Positions 17,333-25,280 of a DNA stretch of 64,000 nucleotides are shown in pieces (within the stretch, counting starts at the first letter, position 1; each line of letters starts with the position of its first letter). The notes below the pieces were generated by a model, which ran no database searches, had not been told where the DNA came from, and saw only the letters and a list, made by a program, of their open reading frames with translations. Position numbers and translations under genes: made by a program. This DNA comes from Variovorax paradoxus (GTDB lineage: Bacteria > Pseudomonadota > Gammaproteobacteria > Burkholderiales > Burkholderiaceae_C): the NCBI RefSeq assembly GCF_024734665.1, contig NZ_CP102931.1:1858001-1922000 (forward strand), in the 5' to 3' direction.

Positions 17333-17352
17333 TACTGTATGAATAAACAGTA
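17333..17352 (+). promoter_or_regulatory. LexA (SOS) box
   Basis: TACTGTATGAATAAACAGTA matches the enterobacterial and betaproteobacterial LexA consensus (TACTG-N10-CAGTA, CTGT-N8-ACAG) at every conserved position. It ends 23 bases before the ATG of the radical SAM gene at 17376 and about 12 bases before its GAAGGAG ribosome-binding site, where a repressor would block transcription. The position and perfect match make chance unlikely, but binding is untested. Confidence 0.75.
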
Positions 17353-17375
17353 AATCCAGCATCGAAGGAGTTGCC

Positions 17376-18470
17376 ATGCCAGCTGCCCGGATCCCCATTC
17401 ATGCCATCAAGGGCCGCGGCGCGGCCACGCACATCGCGCACCGCTTCTCGAAGGACGAGCGCAACGCCTTCGACGACGGCTGGGGCACGCTCGAAGAAGG
17501 CGTGGCCGAGGCCGATGAACTGCAGCCCATTGCCACCGAAGTGCGCTTCGAGGACGTGAAATCGGTGCTCAACGGGAACGACTCGCCCGACATCTACTTC
17601 GACCGCTCGCTCAATCCGTACCGCGGTTGCGAACATGGCTGCATCTACTGCTTCGCCCGGCCCACGCACAGCTACCTGAACCTCTCGCCCGGACTCGACT
17701 TCGAGACCAAGTTGATCGCCAAGCGCAACATCGTCGAAGTGCTGCGCACCGAGCTCGGGCGCAAGAGTTACAAGCCCAGCTACATCGCCATCGGCACCGC
17801 CACTGACTGCTACCAGCCCATCGAGCGCGATCTGCGGCTCACGCGCTCCATCATCGAACTACTGCAGGAAACGCGGCATCCATTCGCACTGGTCACCAAG
17901 TCGAGCGCCATCGAGCGCGACCTCGACCTGATCGCCCCCATGGCGGCCGAGCACCTGGTGGCCGTGTACGTGACCGTGACCACGCTCGACGGCGAACTCG
18001 CCCGCAAGCTGGAGCCGCGCGCCGCCGCGCCGCATCGCCGGCTGCGCACCATCCGCACGCTGACCGACGCCGGCGTGCCGGTCGGCGTGAGCGTGGCGCC
18101 GCAGATTCCCTTCGTCACTGAAGACATGGAGCAGGTGCTTGAAGCCGCGTGGGAGGCCGGCGCGCGCAGCGCCTTCTACACGGTGGTGCGGCTGCCGTGG
18201 GAGGTGGCGCCACTCTTCAAGGAATGGCTGATGCTGCACTATCCGCAGCGCGCCGACCGCATCATGGCGCGCATCCACGAGATGCGCGGCGGCAAGGACT
18301 ACGACGCCGACTTCGCCACGCGCATGAAGGGCTCGGGCCTGTGGGCCGACCTGATCCACCAGCGCTTCGAGAAGGCCACGAACCGCCTCGGCTACAACCG
18401 CGAGCGCATTCCGCTGGACGTCACTGCGTTCCGGCCACCGGGTGCGGCAGGGCAGGGCAATTTGTTCTAG
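17376..18470 (+). CDS. PA0069-family radical SAM protein (SplB-like)
   Basis: 364 residues with the radical SAM 4Fe-4S motif CxxxCxxC at Cys85, Cys89 and Cys92 (GCEHGCIYC). Overall it resembles the PA0069/Rv2578c group, distant relatives of spore photoproduct lyase. It would generate a 5'-deoxyadenosyl radical; the substrate is unknown. The ATG has a GAAGGAG site, and a perfect LexA box lies 23 bases upstream, placing it in the DNA-damage response and making a nucleic-acid repair role attractive. Its stop overlaps that of the convergent MarR gene. Confidence 0.88.
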   Translation: MPAARIPIHAIKGRGAATHIAHRFSKDERNAFDDGWGTLEEGVAEADELQPIATEVRFEDVKSVLNGNDSPDIYFDRSLNPYRGCEHGCIYCFARPTHSYLNLSPGLDFETKLIAKRNIVEVLRTELGRKSYKPSYIAIGTATDCYQPIERDLRLTRSIIELLQETRHPFALVTKSSAIERDLDLIAPMAAEHLVAVYVTVTTLDGELARKLEPRAAAPHRRLRTIRTLTDAGVPVGVSVAPQIPFVTEDMEQVLEAAWEAGARSAFYTVVRLPWEVAPLFKEWLMLHYPQRADRIMARIHEMRGGKDYDADFATRMKGSGLWADLIHQRFEKATNRLGYNRERIPLDVTAFRPPGAAGQGNLF

Positions 18471-19021
18471 CCGTACTCAGGCGCGCACTCGGGCCACCGA
18501 TGCCGCGTGCCGCCCGAGCGGCGGTCGGCTTTTTCCGGGACCACGCCCAGCGCGCTCAGTTCCCTGCCGCGCAGTTCGAGCCGGTGCAGGCACTCCAGAA
18601 GGATGTCGAGATGCTCCGCGTCGATGCCGTCGAGAAGATCCATGTTGAGGCGGGCGACCCGCGGAAACAGCGCATCGCAGAGCTCGCGGCCGGTGGGGCT
18701 CAGGCGCACATGCACTTCGCGGCCGTCCTGCGCATCCTGGCGCCGCTCCACCAGTTTCTTTTCGCTGAGGCTACGCAGGCCGCGTGAGGTGCGCACACGG
18801 TCCAGTTGCAGGCGCTCGGCAAATGCGGAGGAGGTGATCTCGCCGATCTGCGCAAGCATGCCGATCATTCCCCACTCGCGATGCGTGATGCCGAAGCCGC
18901 CTTCGACCAGGCGGGTTGCCATGCCGCTGCAGGCACGCACGGCACGCGACAGCCGGTACAGGAGCAGGTCGTCCAGGGAGCGCGGATCGCGCAGGGCATC
19001 TGCATTGGGAAAGGCTTGCAT
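18467..19021 (-). CDS. MarR-family transcriptional regulator
   Basis: 184 residues from the ATG at 19021: a MarR winged helix in the middle (about 55-125; SAFAERLQLDRVRTSRGLRSL is recognition-helix territory, with the wing DAQDGREV) flanked by dimerisation helices. The C-terminal tail is Arg-rich. The frame remains open 111 bases upstream, but that stretch is AT-rich and lacks coding character. It overlaps the radical SAM stop by 4 bases on the opposite strand. No obvious target gene is adjacent. Confidence 0.85.
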   Translation of the reverse strand: MQAFPNADALRDPRSLDDLLLYRLSRAVRACSGMATRLVEGGFGITHREWGMIGMLAQIGEITSSAFAERLQLDRVRTSRGLRSLSEKKLVERRQDAQDGREVHVRLSPTGRELCDALFPRVARLNMDLLDGIDAEHLDILLECLHRLELRGRELSALGVVPEKADRRSGGTRHRWPECAPEYG

Positions 19022-19337
19022 GCGAATCGGAAATGAAGAACTGTGGCCAAGCCGCTTTGGCGGCAAGTGATTGATTAGATTAACTATTGACTGCCTGTTT
19101 ATAACAAAGCAACAAAGAATAAATAGTGTCAAAACAAATATCGATATGCAGGTCTTTATTTTTGAACACTCGTCAAGGTCAATGGGTCAGCTTCTGCTCA
19201 GTGTCGATGTAATTGTGCCGGTGCCGAATGGCGCTGTGTGATTGCAATTCGGGTATCGATCGATAGCAGTTGCGAAGTTGAAAAAAACCGAACGCCGCAA
19301 GCAAATCGTATTTCCGCCATTCACAGAAAGAATATCC
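19022..19337. other. AT-rich divergent intergenic region
   Basis: 316 bases without a supported gene, between the MarR start (19021) and the GTG start of the first LysR paralog (19338). Clearly lower in GC than its neighbours, it presumably holds both promoters. I see no tRNA, terminator or convincing operator. Confidence 0.5.
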
Positions 19338-20270
19338 GTGCTCGATCTGAACGAAGTCGCAATGTTCGTGCAAGTTGCGCGCCTCGGCAGTTTTGCCGAG
19401 GCCGCGCGGCAGCTGCGCATGCCATCGGCAACGGTGAGCCGGCGCATCCAGCAACTCGAGGCGCGCCTTGGCACCCGGCTGATGCAGCGCTCCACCCGCA
19501 AGCTGACGCTGACGAACGCAGGCCAGACCTTTCACGAGCGATGCGGCCCGGCGGTCGAGGAGCTGATCGAAGCCGGTCAATCGCACGTCGCGGATAGCCA
19601 GGAGCCGAGCGGCGTGATCCGGGTGGCCGCCTCGGCCAGCTTCTTCGAATACTTCGAAATGGAATGGGTGTCGGCCTTTCTCGCTGCGCACCCCCTGGTG
19701 CAAATCGACTTTGTTCTCAGCGATATCACGGCCGACCTCATTGCCGACCGCATCGACGTCGCGTTTCGCATCGGTTCCCTGCCGGACTCCAGCTACGTTG
19801 CCCGCAGGATCTTTGCAAGCTACGGGGGGCTTCTTGCCAGTCCTGCCTATCTGGCGGCGCATGGTGCGCCCGCCGATCTGGAGGAATTGAGCAGGCACGC
19901 GTGCGTGACACAGCCACCAGAGACCGGAAATCTCGCCATCTGGCGCCTCCAGGGGGCCGACGGCATAGAGGAAGAGGTGCGAGTGAGAGGGTGCTTCACC
20001 AGCAACATGCAAGTGGCGCTGCGCGAGGCCGCTTGCGCCGGGCTCGGCATCGTCGCGCTGCCGTCGATCCTGACGGCGGCGGAGGTGGCGGCTGGCCGGC
20101 TGGTGCCAGTGCTGCCGCAATACATGCGGGCGGGCCGCGGCTTGAGCGTCGTCTACCCCAGCCGCCAGCAGCGGCCGCTGGCAGTCTCGGCGTTCGTCGA
20201 CATGGCCGTGGAAAAGCTCAGCCTGCAGGAGTGGACACCGTCGTCCCCCGCATTAATTGACGTCTCGTAA
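19338..20270 (+). CDS. LysR-type regulator, paralog A
   Basis: 310 residues from a GTG at 19338. The frame is open upstream, but the GTG is chosen because the paralog at 22847 starts at exactly the corresponding GTG, with the same AGAAAGAAT ribosome-binding context. N-terminal winged HTH (about 3-60) and LysR effector domain. By eye roughly three quarters identical to paralog B over its full length. It precedes the GTPase/roadblock cassette by about 430 bases and diverges from the MarR gene. Confidence 0.9.
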   Translation: MLDLNEVAMFVQVARLGSFAEAARQLRMPSATVSRRIQQLEARLGTRLMQRSTRKLTLTNAGQTFHERCGPAVEELIEAGQSHVADSQEPSGVIRVAASASFFEYFEMEWVSAFLAAHPLVQIDFVLSDITADLIADRIDVAFRIGSLPDSSYVARRIFASYGGLLASPAYLAAHGAPADLEELSRHACVTQPPETGNLAIWRLQGADGIEEEVRVRGCFTSNMQVALREAACAGLGIVALPSILTAAEVAAGRLVPVLPQYMRAGRGLSVVYPSRQQRPLAVSAFVDMAVEKLSLQEWTPSSPALIDVS

Positions 20271-20699
20271 TTCATTGGTGAATCGCATTTCGCGATTCGC
20301 CCAATTGCGGGCGCCGGGTGAGCCATATTGGGTGTAGATGCCCCTATTTGGTGCGGTTTGCATTGGCTGCCACCAGGATTGCCTCGAAAACTGAGCGGCT
20401 GAATTTCATTCAGGGTGCTAGCGGAGAGTACCAAAGTTCGTAAACAATTGTCACACGCGATCTCTCGATAGAGAGGCGTATTGCTGATCCATTTCCGCTC
20501 TGTTGGGAGCGTATCTCAGGATCGCCTCGAATTGGACGAGTCTTTCGGTGCAGGCCAATTCATTCGTCTTCGTCGTTCCTCCGATCTGGAGGTGAACGGA
20601 TTTTCTTTGTTGCAAGGATGGACAGCGGATGCACACACGGTCTTTGAGCGCAGCGAAACAACCGGGATTCGAACGACTCGGGCATCGCGTCACGTGGTC
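20271..20699. other. Low-GC region upstream of the GTPase cassette
   Basis: About 430 bases of low GC. It has a hairpin (GAATCGC, 5-base loop, GCGATTC; 20280-20298) just after the LysR A stop, and a perfect palindrome CTCTC-GATA-GAGAG at 20462-20475. The second half is an open frame from a TTG at 20481, but third-position GC there is only about half, far below the genes around it, so I treat it as mostly leader/promoter. Confidence 0.5.
20462..20475. promoter_or_regulatory. Palindrome upstream of the GTPase cassette
   Basis: CTCTCGATAGAGAG, with perfect 5-base arms. It overlaps a GAGAGG that would serve as ribosome-binding site if translation began at the TTG at 20481, so it could be an operator or a small RNA hairpin masking that site. 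Function unproven. Confidence 0.35.
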
Positions 20700-21374
20700 A
20701 TGCTGAGGCTCGGCGTCTACAAGTTGCCGATGGCCGAGGTCGTCGTGATCCAGACGATTGTCCGGCTGTATGCGAGTGACGCCGCCTTTCCGTGGCAGCT
20801 GGTCAATGCGCCGCCGTACGACGCGCTGCTCGTCGATGCCGTCGCCGTGGAGCATGAATATCCCAAGGTGGTCGGCATGGCCGCCGCCGTGCTCAGGCTC
20901 ACGCGCATGAATTCGGGCGGACAGCCCAACGCGTTGGAACGCCCGATACGTGCCGACAAGCTGCAGCGCTGGCTCAAGAGCACCGAGCAGGCATTGCGCG
21001 AGGCGCAGCCCGGAGGCCTGACCCTGGACGAGCAAACCGCCCTGGAGGTCGAGGTTTCGGACGCGGTCCGCTTCATGCTGCGTCGCTGGCCGCCGGCCAT
21101 GCTGCTGCGCAATGACTTGGACAACATCCGCATGGCAAGCCTGCTGTCGAGGCGCGCCCTGAACGCGGCCGAACTGGCCGACCTCAGCCAGCTTCCGTTT
21201 GCCCAATGCGTTGCCTTCCTGCAGGCGCTGCGCACGGCAGGCGTGCTCGAACTGCGCGTCGAGCAGGCCCTGCCGCCGCTGTTCACGCCGCGGCTCGACA
21301 GGCCGATCCGCGCAGACTTTGCGCGAGGTCTCCTCAACGGCATTCGCCGCCGCCTGGGATTGCGAGTTTCATGA
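20700..21374 (+). CDS. Uncharacterised protein, first gene of the GTPase/roadblock cassette
   Basis: 224 residues from the ATG at 20700; a TTG at 20481 would give 297. I prefer 20700 because third-position GC jumps there to values typical of the window, although no clear ribosome-binding site is visible. No signal peptide or membrane segment. The C-terminal part (from about residue 135) looks like small helical, winged-helix-like repeats (NAAELADLSQLPFAQCVAFL). The stop overlaps the GTPase ATG by 4 bases, so it is coupled to the GTPase and is probably its partner. I do not recognise the family. Confidence 0.7.
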   Translation: MLRLGVYKLPMAEVVVIQTIVRLYASDAAFPWQLVNAPPYDALLVDAVAVEHEYPKVVGMAAAVLRLTRMNSGGQPNALERPIRADKLQRWLKSTEQALREAQPGGLTLDEQTALEVEVSDAVRFMLRRWPPAMLLRNDLDNIRMASLLSRRALNAAELADLSQLPFAQCVAFLQALRTAGVLELRVEQALPPLFTPRLDRPIRADFARGLLNGIRRRLGLRVS

Positions 21375-21913
21375 AGGAATACAAGATTCTTCTTACCGGC
21401 ACGGTGGGCGCGGGCAAGACGACGGCGATCGGATGCGTGAGCGACACCTTGCCGGTCATGACCGAGGTGCCCAACTCCGACACGTCGATCGGCAAACAGC
21501 TCACCACCGTGGGCCTCGACTTCGGCCAGCTCACGCTGGACAACGGGGACCGCGTTCGCCTGTTCGGCACGCCCGGGCAGGCCCGCTTCGACTTTCTCTG
21601 GAAGATCCTCGCCAGGAACGCGCTGGGCCTGATTGTGCTGATGGACAACTCGCGGCCCGATCCGCTGGGCGACCTGTCCACGTACATGCAGGGCTTTGCC
21701 GAATCCCTGCGGACGCTGCCGTGCGTCGTCGGGGTGGGGCGGATGCACCGTCACCCCGTGCCTACCCTCGACGACTACGCGCAAAGACTCGAGTCCATGG
21801 GCCGGGTGTTTCCGATTCTCGATGTGGACGTGCGAAGCAGGAGTGACGTGATCCTGCTGATCGACACGCTGCTGATGCAACTTGAAGCCGACATGCAGGG
21901 AGAGAAAGAGTGA
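21371..21913 (+). CDS. Small GTPase, MglA/COG2229-like
   Basis: 180 residues, a single Ras-like domain. Walker A is GTVGAGKTT (residues 10-18), and the switch-II G3 motif reads GTPGQ (66-70), as in bacterial COG2229/SRPRB-like GTPases. The position where I expect the guanine-specifying G4 motif reads GVGRMH (121-126), with His instead of Asp. It is coupled by 4-base overlaps to the upstream unknown gene and the downstream roadblock gene. Roadblock proteins act as GAPs or platforms for such GTPases (MglA/MglB paradigm in polarity). The cellular role here is unknown. Confidence 0.88.
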   Translation: MKEYKILLTGTVGAGKTTAIGCVSDTLPVMTEVPNSDTSIGKQLTTVGLDFGQLTLDNGDRVRLFGTPGQARFDFLWKILARNALGLIVLMDNSRPDPLGDLSTYMQGFAESLRTLPCVVGVGRMHRHPVPTLDDYAQRLESMGRVFPILDVDVRSRSDVILLIDTLLMQLEADMQGEKE

Positions 21914-22305
21914 GTGTTCGACATGGCTTGTCCAAGACGGCAACCGCGCACGCGCAACGCGAGGTGCAGAAACTGGTCGATGAGCTGAGCGGGGTGACGT
22001 CCGCCGTGGTGGCTACCGCGGACGGTTTCGATGTGGCTTCCGCGAGCACCGGCGATGCGGATCCTGCCCGCGTGGCTGCAATGGCCAGCTCCATCGTGGC
22101 GATCGGCGGCGTCGTTTCCGAAGAAGCCGGCCTCGGCCGGCACAAGAGCGTGATGATCCTGACGGAATCGGGCTTCGCGATTTTCTGCAGCGTGCACCGG
22201 TGCGATGGTGAACTCGTCATCAACGTGATCGCCCGGGACAGTGCAGTCCCGGCGCTGGTGGCCTACCGGGCGACCCAACTCGCCAAGACCCTCGCCGAGG
22301 TATGA
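21910..22305 (+). CDS. Roadblock/LC7-domain protein
   Basis: 131 residues; starts at a GTG overlapping the GTPase stop (GTGA). A single roadblock/LC7 fold covers nearly all of it, with the typical VDELSGVTSAVVATADGF opening strand and a central amphipathic helix. Such proteins dimerise and regulate or anchor small GTPases (MglB, LC7). Strict translational coupling to the GTPase strongly supports a complex. The next gene encodes a second roadblock-like protein. Confidence 0.88.
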   Translation: MSVRHGLSKTATAHAQREVQKLVDELSGVTSAVVATADGFDVASASTGDADPARVAAMASSIVAIGGVVSEEAGLGRHKSVMILTESGFAIFCSVHRCDGELVINVIARDSAVPALVAYRATQLAKTLAEV

Positions 22306-22458
22306 CGACGGCAGATTTGATTTCCACGCGAAGCCTGTCCGGCGCAACGCTCCCTTCGAGATTCCTTCCACCCCTTCAAGGCCCATGCGTTTTTGCGTAG
22401 CGCAGCGGCTTCTTTTTGTACGCAGCAACCTTTTTCAACGATCCGACTGGAGAACGAC

Positions 22459-22818
22459 TTGGCATCCATCAAACAAACGCTCGAAGACATCCTGAATATC
22501 GACGGCGCCATGTGCGCGGCCGTCGTCGACTCGGGCAGTGGCATGATCCTTGGCTCGGCGGGGTCGGGCGTGGACGTGGAAGTCGCCGCCGCCGGCAACA
22601 CGGAAGTCGTGCGCGCCAAGCTCAAGACCATGCAGGCGCTGGGCCTGAACGACGTGATCGAGGACATCCTGATCACCCTGGGCAAGCAGTACCACATCAT
22701 CCGCCCCTCGGCATCGAAGGAAGGTGTCTTTCTCTACGTCGTGCTCGACAAGCAGCGCGCCAACCTCGCCCTGGCCCGCCGCAAGACGCAGGACGTCGAC
22801 AAGCTGATGGACTTCTGA
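22459..22818 (+). CDS. Second roadblock/LC7-like protein
   Basis: 119 residues from a TTG at 22459 with GGAG 6 bases upstream; no ATG or GTG fits better. ILNIDGAMCAAVVDSGSGM is the roadblock-type first hairpin, and the C-terminal ASKEGVFLYVVLDKQRANLA resembles the last strand and helix. It lies 153 bases after the first roadblock gene, in a stretch with several T-runs, so its expression may be tuned separately. LysR paralog B follows 28 bases later with no room for a strong promoter. Confidence 0.8.
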   Translation: MASIKQTLEDILNIDGAMCAAVVDSGSGMILGSAGSGVDVEVAAAGNTEVVRAKLKTMQALGLNDVIEDILITLGKQYHIIRPSASKEGVFLYVVLDKQRANLALARRKTQDVDKLMDF

Positions 22819-22846
22819 AATCAGCAGAAAGGCAGAAAGAATCTCC

Positions 22847-23770
22847 GTGCTCGACCTGAACGAAGTCGCAATGTTTGTGCAAGTTGCACGCCTCGGCAGC
22901 TTTGCGGAAGCCGGGCGGCAACTGCGCGTGCCGTCGGCGACGGTGAGCCGTCGCATCCGGCAACTCGAGGCGCACCTGGGCACCCGGCTGTTGCAGCGCT
23001 CGACCCGCAAACTGGCGTTGACCAACGCCGGCCGGTCCTTCCAGGAACGATGCGGCCCGGCGGTCGAGGCGTTGATAGGCGCGGGGCGGCTGCAGGTCGA
23101 GGGCGGCCAGGAACCGAGCGGCTTGGTACGCGTGGCCGCGCCGGCCAGCTTTTTCGATTTTTTCGAAATGGAATGGGTGGCCGATTTCCTGGCCGCGCAT
23201 CCGCGGGTGCGGCTGGACTTCGTTCTCGACGATGTCGTGGCCGACCTCATCGGCGATCGCATCGACGTCGCCTTTCGCGGCGGACCCTTGCAGGACTCGA
23301 GCTACGTGGCCCGCAAGATCTTCGCAAGCTACGGCGGCCTTCTTGCCAGCCCCGCCTACCTGGCAGCGCGGGGCGCACCCACCAGCCTGCAGGAGCTCCT
23401 CGATCACGACTGCGTGACGCAGCCGCCGGACACCGGCAATCTCTCGACCTGGCGCCTGCAAGGCCCGGGCGGCGTGGAAGAAGACGTGCGGGTGAGGGGA
23501 CGCTTCATCAGCAACGTGCAGGGTGTGCTGCTCAAGGCCGCGTGCGCCGGGCTGGGCATTTCCGCGCTGCCGTCGATCCTGACGGCGTCCGACGTGGCCG
23601 CCGGCAGGCTGGTGCCGGTGCTGCCGCAGTACATGCGGGCGGGGCGCGGCCTGAGCGTCATCTACGCCAGCCGCCAGTACGTTCCGCAGGCGGTGTCCAC
23701 GTTCGTCGACATGGCGATGGAAAAGCTCAGCCAGCAGGATTGGGCGCCTGCGTCCAGGTTGGCTGCCTGA
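22847..23770 (+). CDS. LysR-type regulator, paralog B
   Basis: 307 residues from a GTG at 22847, 28 bases after the second roadblock gene, so likely the last gene of the cassette operon. Winged HTH plus LysR effector domain. Very similar to paralog A at 19338 (about three quarters identical by eye), including the ribosome-binding context before the GTG, which shows that the duplication included the leader. It converges on the RND outer-membrane gene, 19 bases away. Target genes unknown. Confidence 0.9.
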   Translation: MLDLNEVAMFVQVARLGSFAEAGRQLRVPSATVSRRIRQLEAHLGTRLLQRSTRKLALTNAGRSFQERCGPAVEALIGAGRLQVEGGQEPSGLVRVAAPASFFDFFEMEWVADFLAAHPRVRLDFVLDDVVADLIGDRIDVAFRGGPLQDSSYVARKIFASYGGLLASPAYLAARGAPTSLQELLDHDCVTQPPDTGNLSTWRLQGPGGVEEDVRVRGRFISNVQGVLLKAACAGLGISALPSILTASDVAAGRLVPVLPQYMRAGRGLSVIYASRQYVPQAVSTFVDMAMEKLSQQDWAPASRLAA

Positions 23771-23789
23771 GCGTCGCCGCCTGTCGCGT

Positions 23790-25280
23790 TCAGCCAGCCT
23801 TGGCGGAACGGTCTGCGACGGTGGCAGGGCAGGACGAGGGCGTCGCACCGGTCGCGTTGGCGCCGCACCAGTCGCCACCCAGCGCCTTCACCAGAAACAC
23901 CGAGGTCAGCAGCCGTTGCCCCTGCAACTGCGCAGCCTGCCGCTCGACCGTCAGCAGAGACTGCTGCGCGGTGATCACGTCGAGATATGTCGAGGCGCCA
24001 CCTTCATAGCGGCTGGTAGCCATGTCGAGCACGCGCCGCGCCGCCGTCACGGCCGACTGCGCCTGCGTCGTCGCACTGTCGAGCGCCGACAAGCCGGTGA
24101 TGCCGTCTTCGACTTCCTGCATCGCCGTCAGCACGGTGCGGCGGTAGTTGCCCACGGTGGCGTCGTAGCCGGCCTTGGCGAAGTCGACGTTGGCGCGCAC
24201 TCGCCCGCCGTCGAACAGCATCTGCGTGGCCGATACGCCCACTGACCACAGCAGGCTGGGCCCGTTGAACAGCGACTCGATCAGGCGGCTGTCGACGCCC
24301 ACCGTCGGCGAGATGATGAAGCTCGGATAGAAGGCCGCGGTGGCCACGCCGATCTGCGCATTGGCTGCGGCCATCGCGCGCTCGGCCGAGGCCACGTCGG
24401 GCCGGCGCTGGAGGATTTCCGACGGCACGCCCAGCGGCACCGCGGGTGGCTTGATCTCGCGCAGATCTACCGGCAGTGCAAAGTTCGGCGCGGGCGTGCC
24501 GGTGAGGGTGGCCAGCGCGTGCTCGTACTGCGAGCGCTGCTTCTTCAGCACGTCGACCTGCGTCAGCGTGGTTTCGAGCAGCGCCTGCTGCTGCGCCACG
24601 TCGAGGCCCGACACCGCGCCCAGGTCATGCCGCGCCGTGACCAGTTCCAGCGCGCGGCGTTGCAGGCCGATGGAGCGCGAGAGCACGTCGAGCTCGATGT
24701 CGGTCGAGCGCAGGTTGAAATAGTTATTGGCCACGTCGGCGCTCAGCAGCAGCCGCGTGTTGGCCAGGTCGGCCGCCGATTGCTCGGCAGAGGCCGATGC
24801 GCCCTCGACGGTGCGCTGCACGCGGCCCGCGAGGTCGAGCTCGTAGCTGGCGTTCAGCGAGACGGTGAAGTCGTTCTGCACCGTGGACGCGTTGGCGGTC
24901 GCGTAGTTCGTCAGCGGCCGGTTGGCGGAAATCTTCAGGCGCGAGGCGCGCGTGCCGAGGCCCAGCTGCGGATATTGGCTGGCCGCGTTGGACGCCAGCG
25001 CGGCCCGCGCCTGCGCCAGCCGCGCGTTGGCGATGACCAGCGTCGGGCTGCCGGCCAGGGCCTGCGCCTGCAATGTGTCGAGCGTGGCGTCGTCGAAGCG
25101 CTTCCACCACGGACCTTTGTCGGCGCTGTCGCTGGGCGTGCTCACGCGCCAGGGCTCTTCGAGCTTCCAGCTGACGGGCAGGGGCGTGTCGGGTGTCTTG
25201 TAGTCGGGGCCGACCGCGCAGCCCGCGACGAGCGCGAGCACCGCAGCAGCCACTGCAACGGCTGGCGATCGCAATGTCAC
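23790..25280 (-). CDS. RND efflux outer-membrane lipoprotein, NodT/OprM family
   Basis: 496 residues. Lipobox LVAGC with Cys21 as the lipidated residue, then two OEP (TolC-like) repeats that form the trimeric outer-membrane channel and periplasmic barrel (coiled-coil AQARAAL and SAEQSAADLANTRL segments). Its ATG overlaps the upstream adaptor stop by 4 bases. Third gene of the RND permease-adaptor-channel operon; it exports substrates across the outer membrane. Substrate unknown. Confidence 0.92.
   Translation of the reverse strand: MTLRSPAVAVAAAVLALVAGCAVGPDYKTPDTPLPVSWKLEEPWRVSTPSDSADKGPWWKRFDDATLDTLQAQALAGSPTLVIANARLAQARAALASNAASQYPQLGLGTRASRLKISANRPLTNYATANASTVQNDFTVSLNASYELDLAGRVQRTVEGASASAEQSAADLANTRLLLSADVANNYFNLRSTDIELDVLSRSIGLQRRALELVTARHDLGAVSGLDVAQQQALLETTLTQVDVLKKQRSQYEHALATLTGTPAPNFALPVDLREIKPPAVPLGVPSEILQRRPDVASAERAMAAANAQIGVATAAFYPSFIISPTVGVDSRLIESLFNGPSLLWSVGVSATQMLFDGGRVRANVDFAKAGYDATVGNYRRTVLTAMQEVEDGITGLSALDSATTQAQSAVTAARRVLDMATSRYEGGASTYLDVITAQQSLLTVERQAAQLQGQRLLTSVFLVKALGGDWCGANATGATPSSCPATVADRSAKAG

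Noticed and set aside
20481..20699. TTG at 20481 as start of the first cassette gene
   Set aside because: Third-position GC is about half in this stretch versus very high after 20700, so it looks non-coding; left as an alternative.
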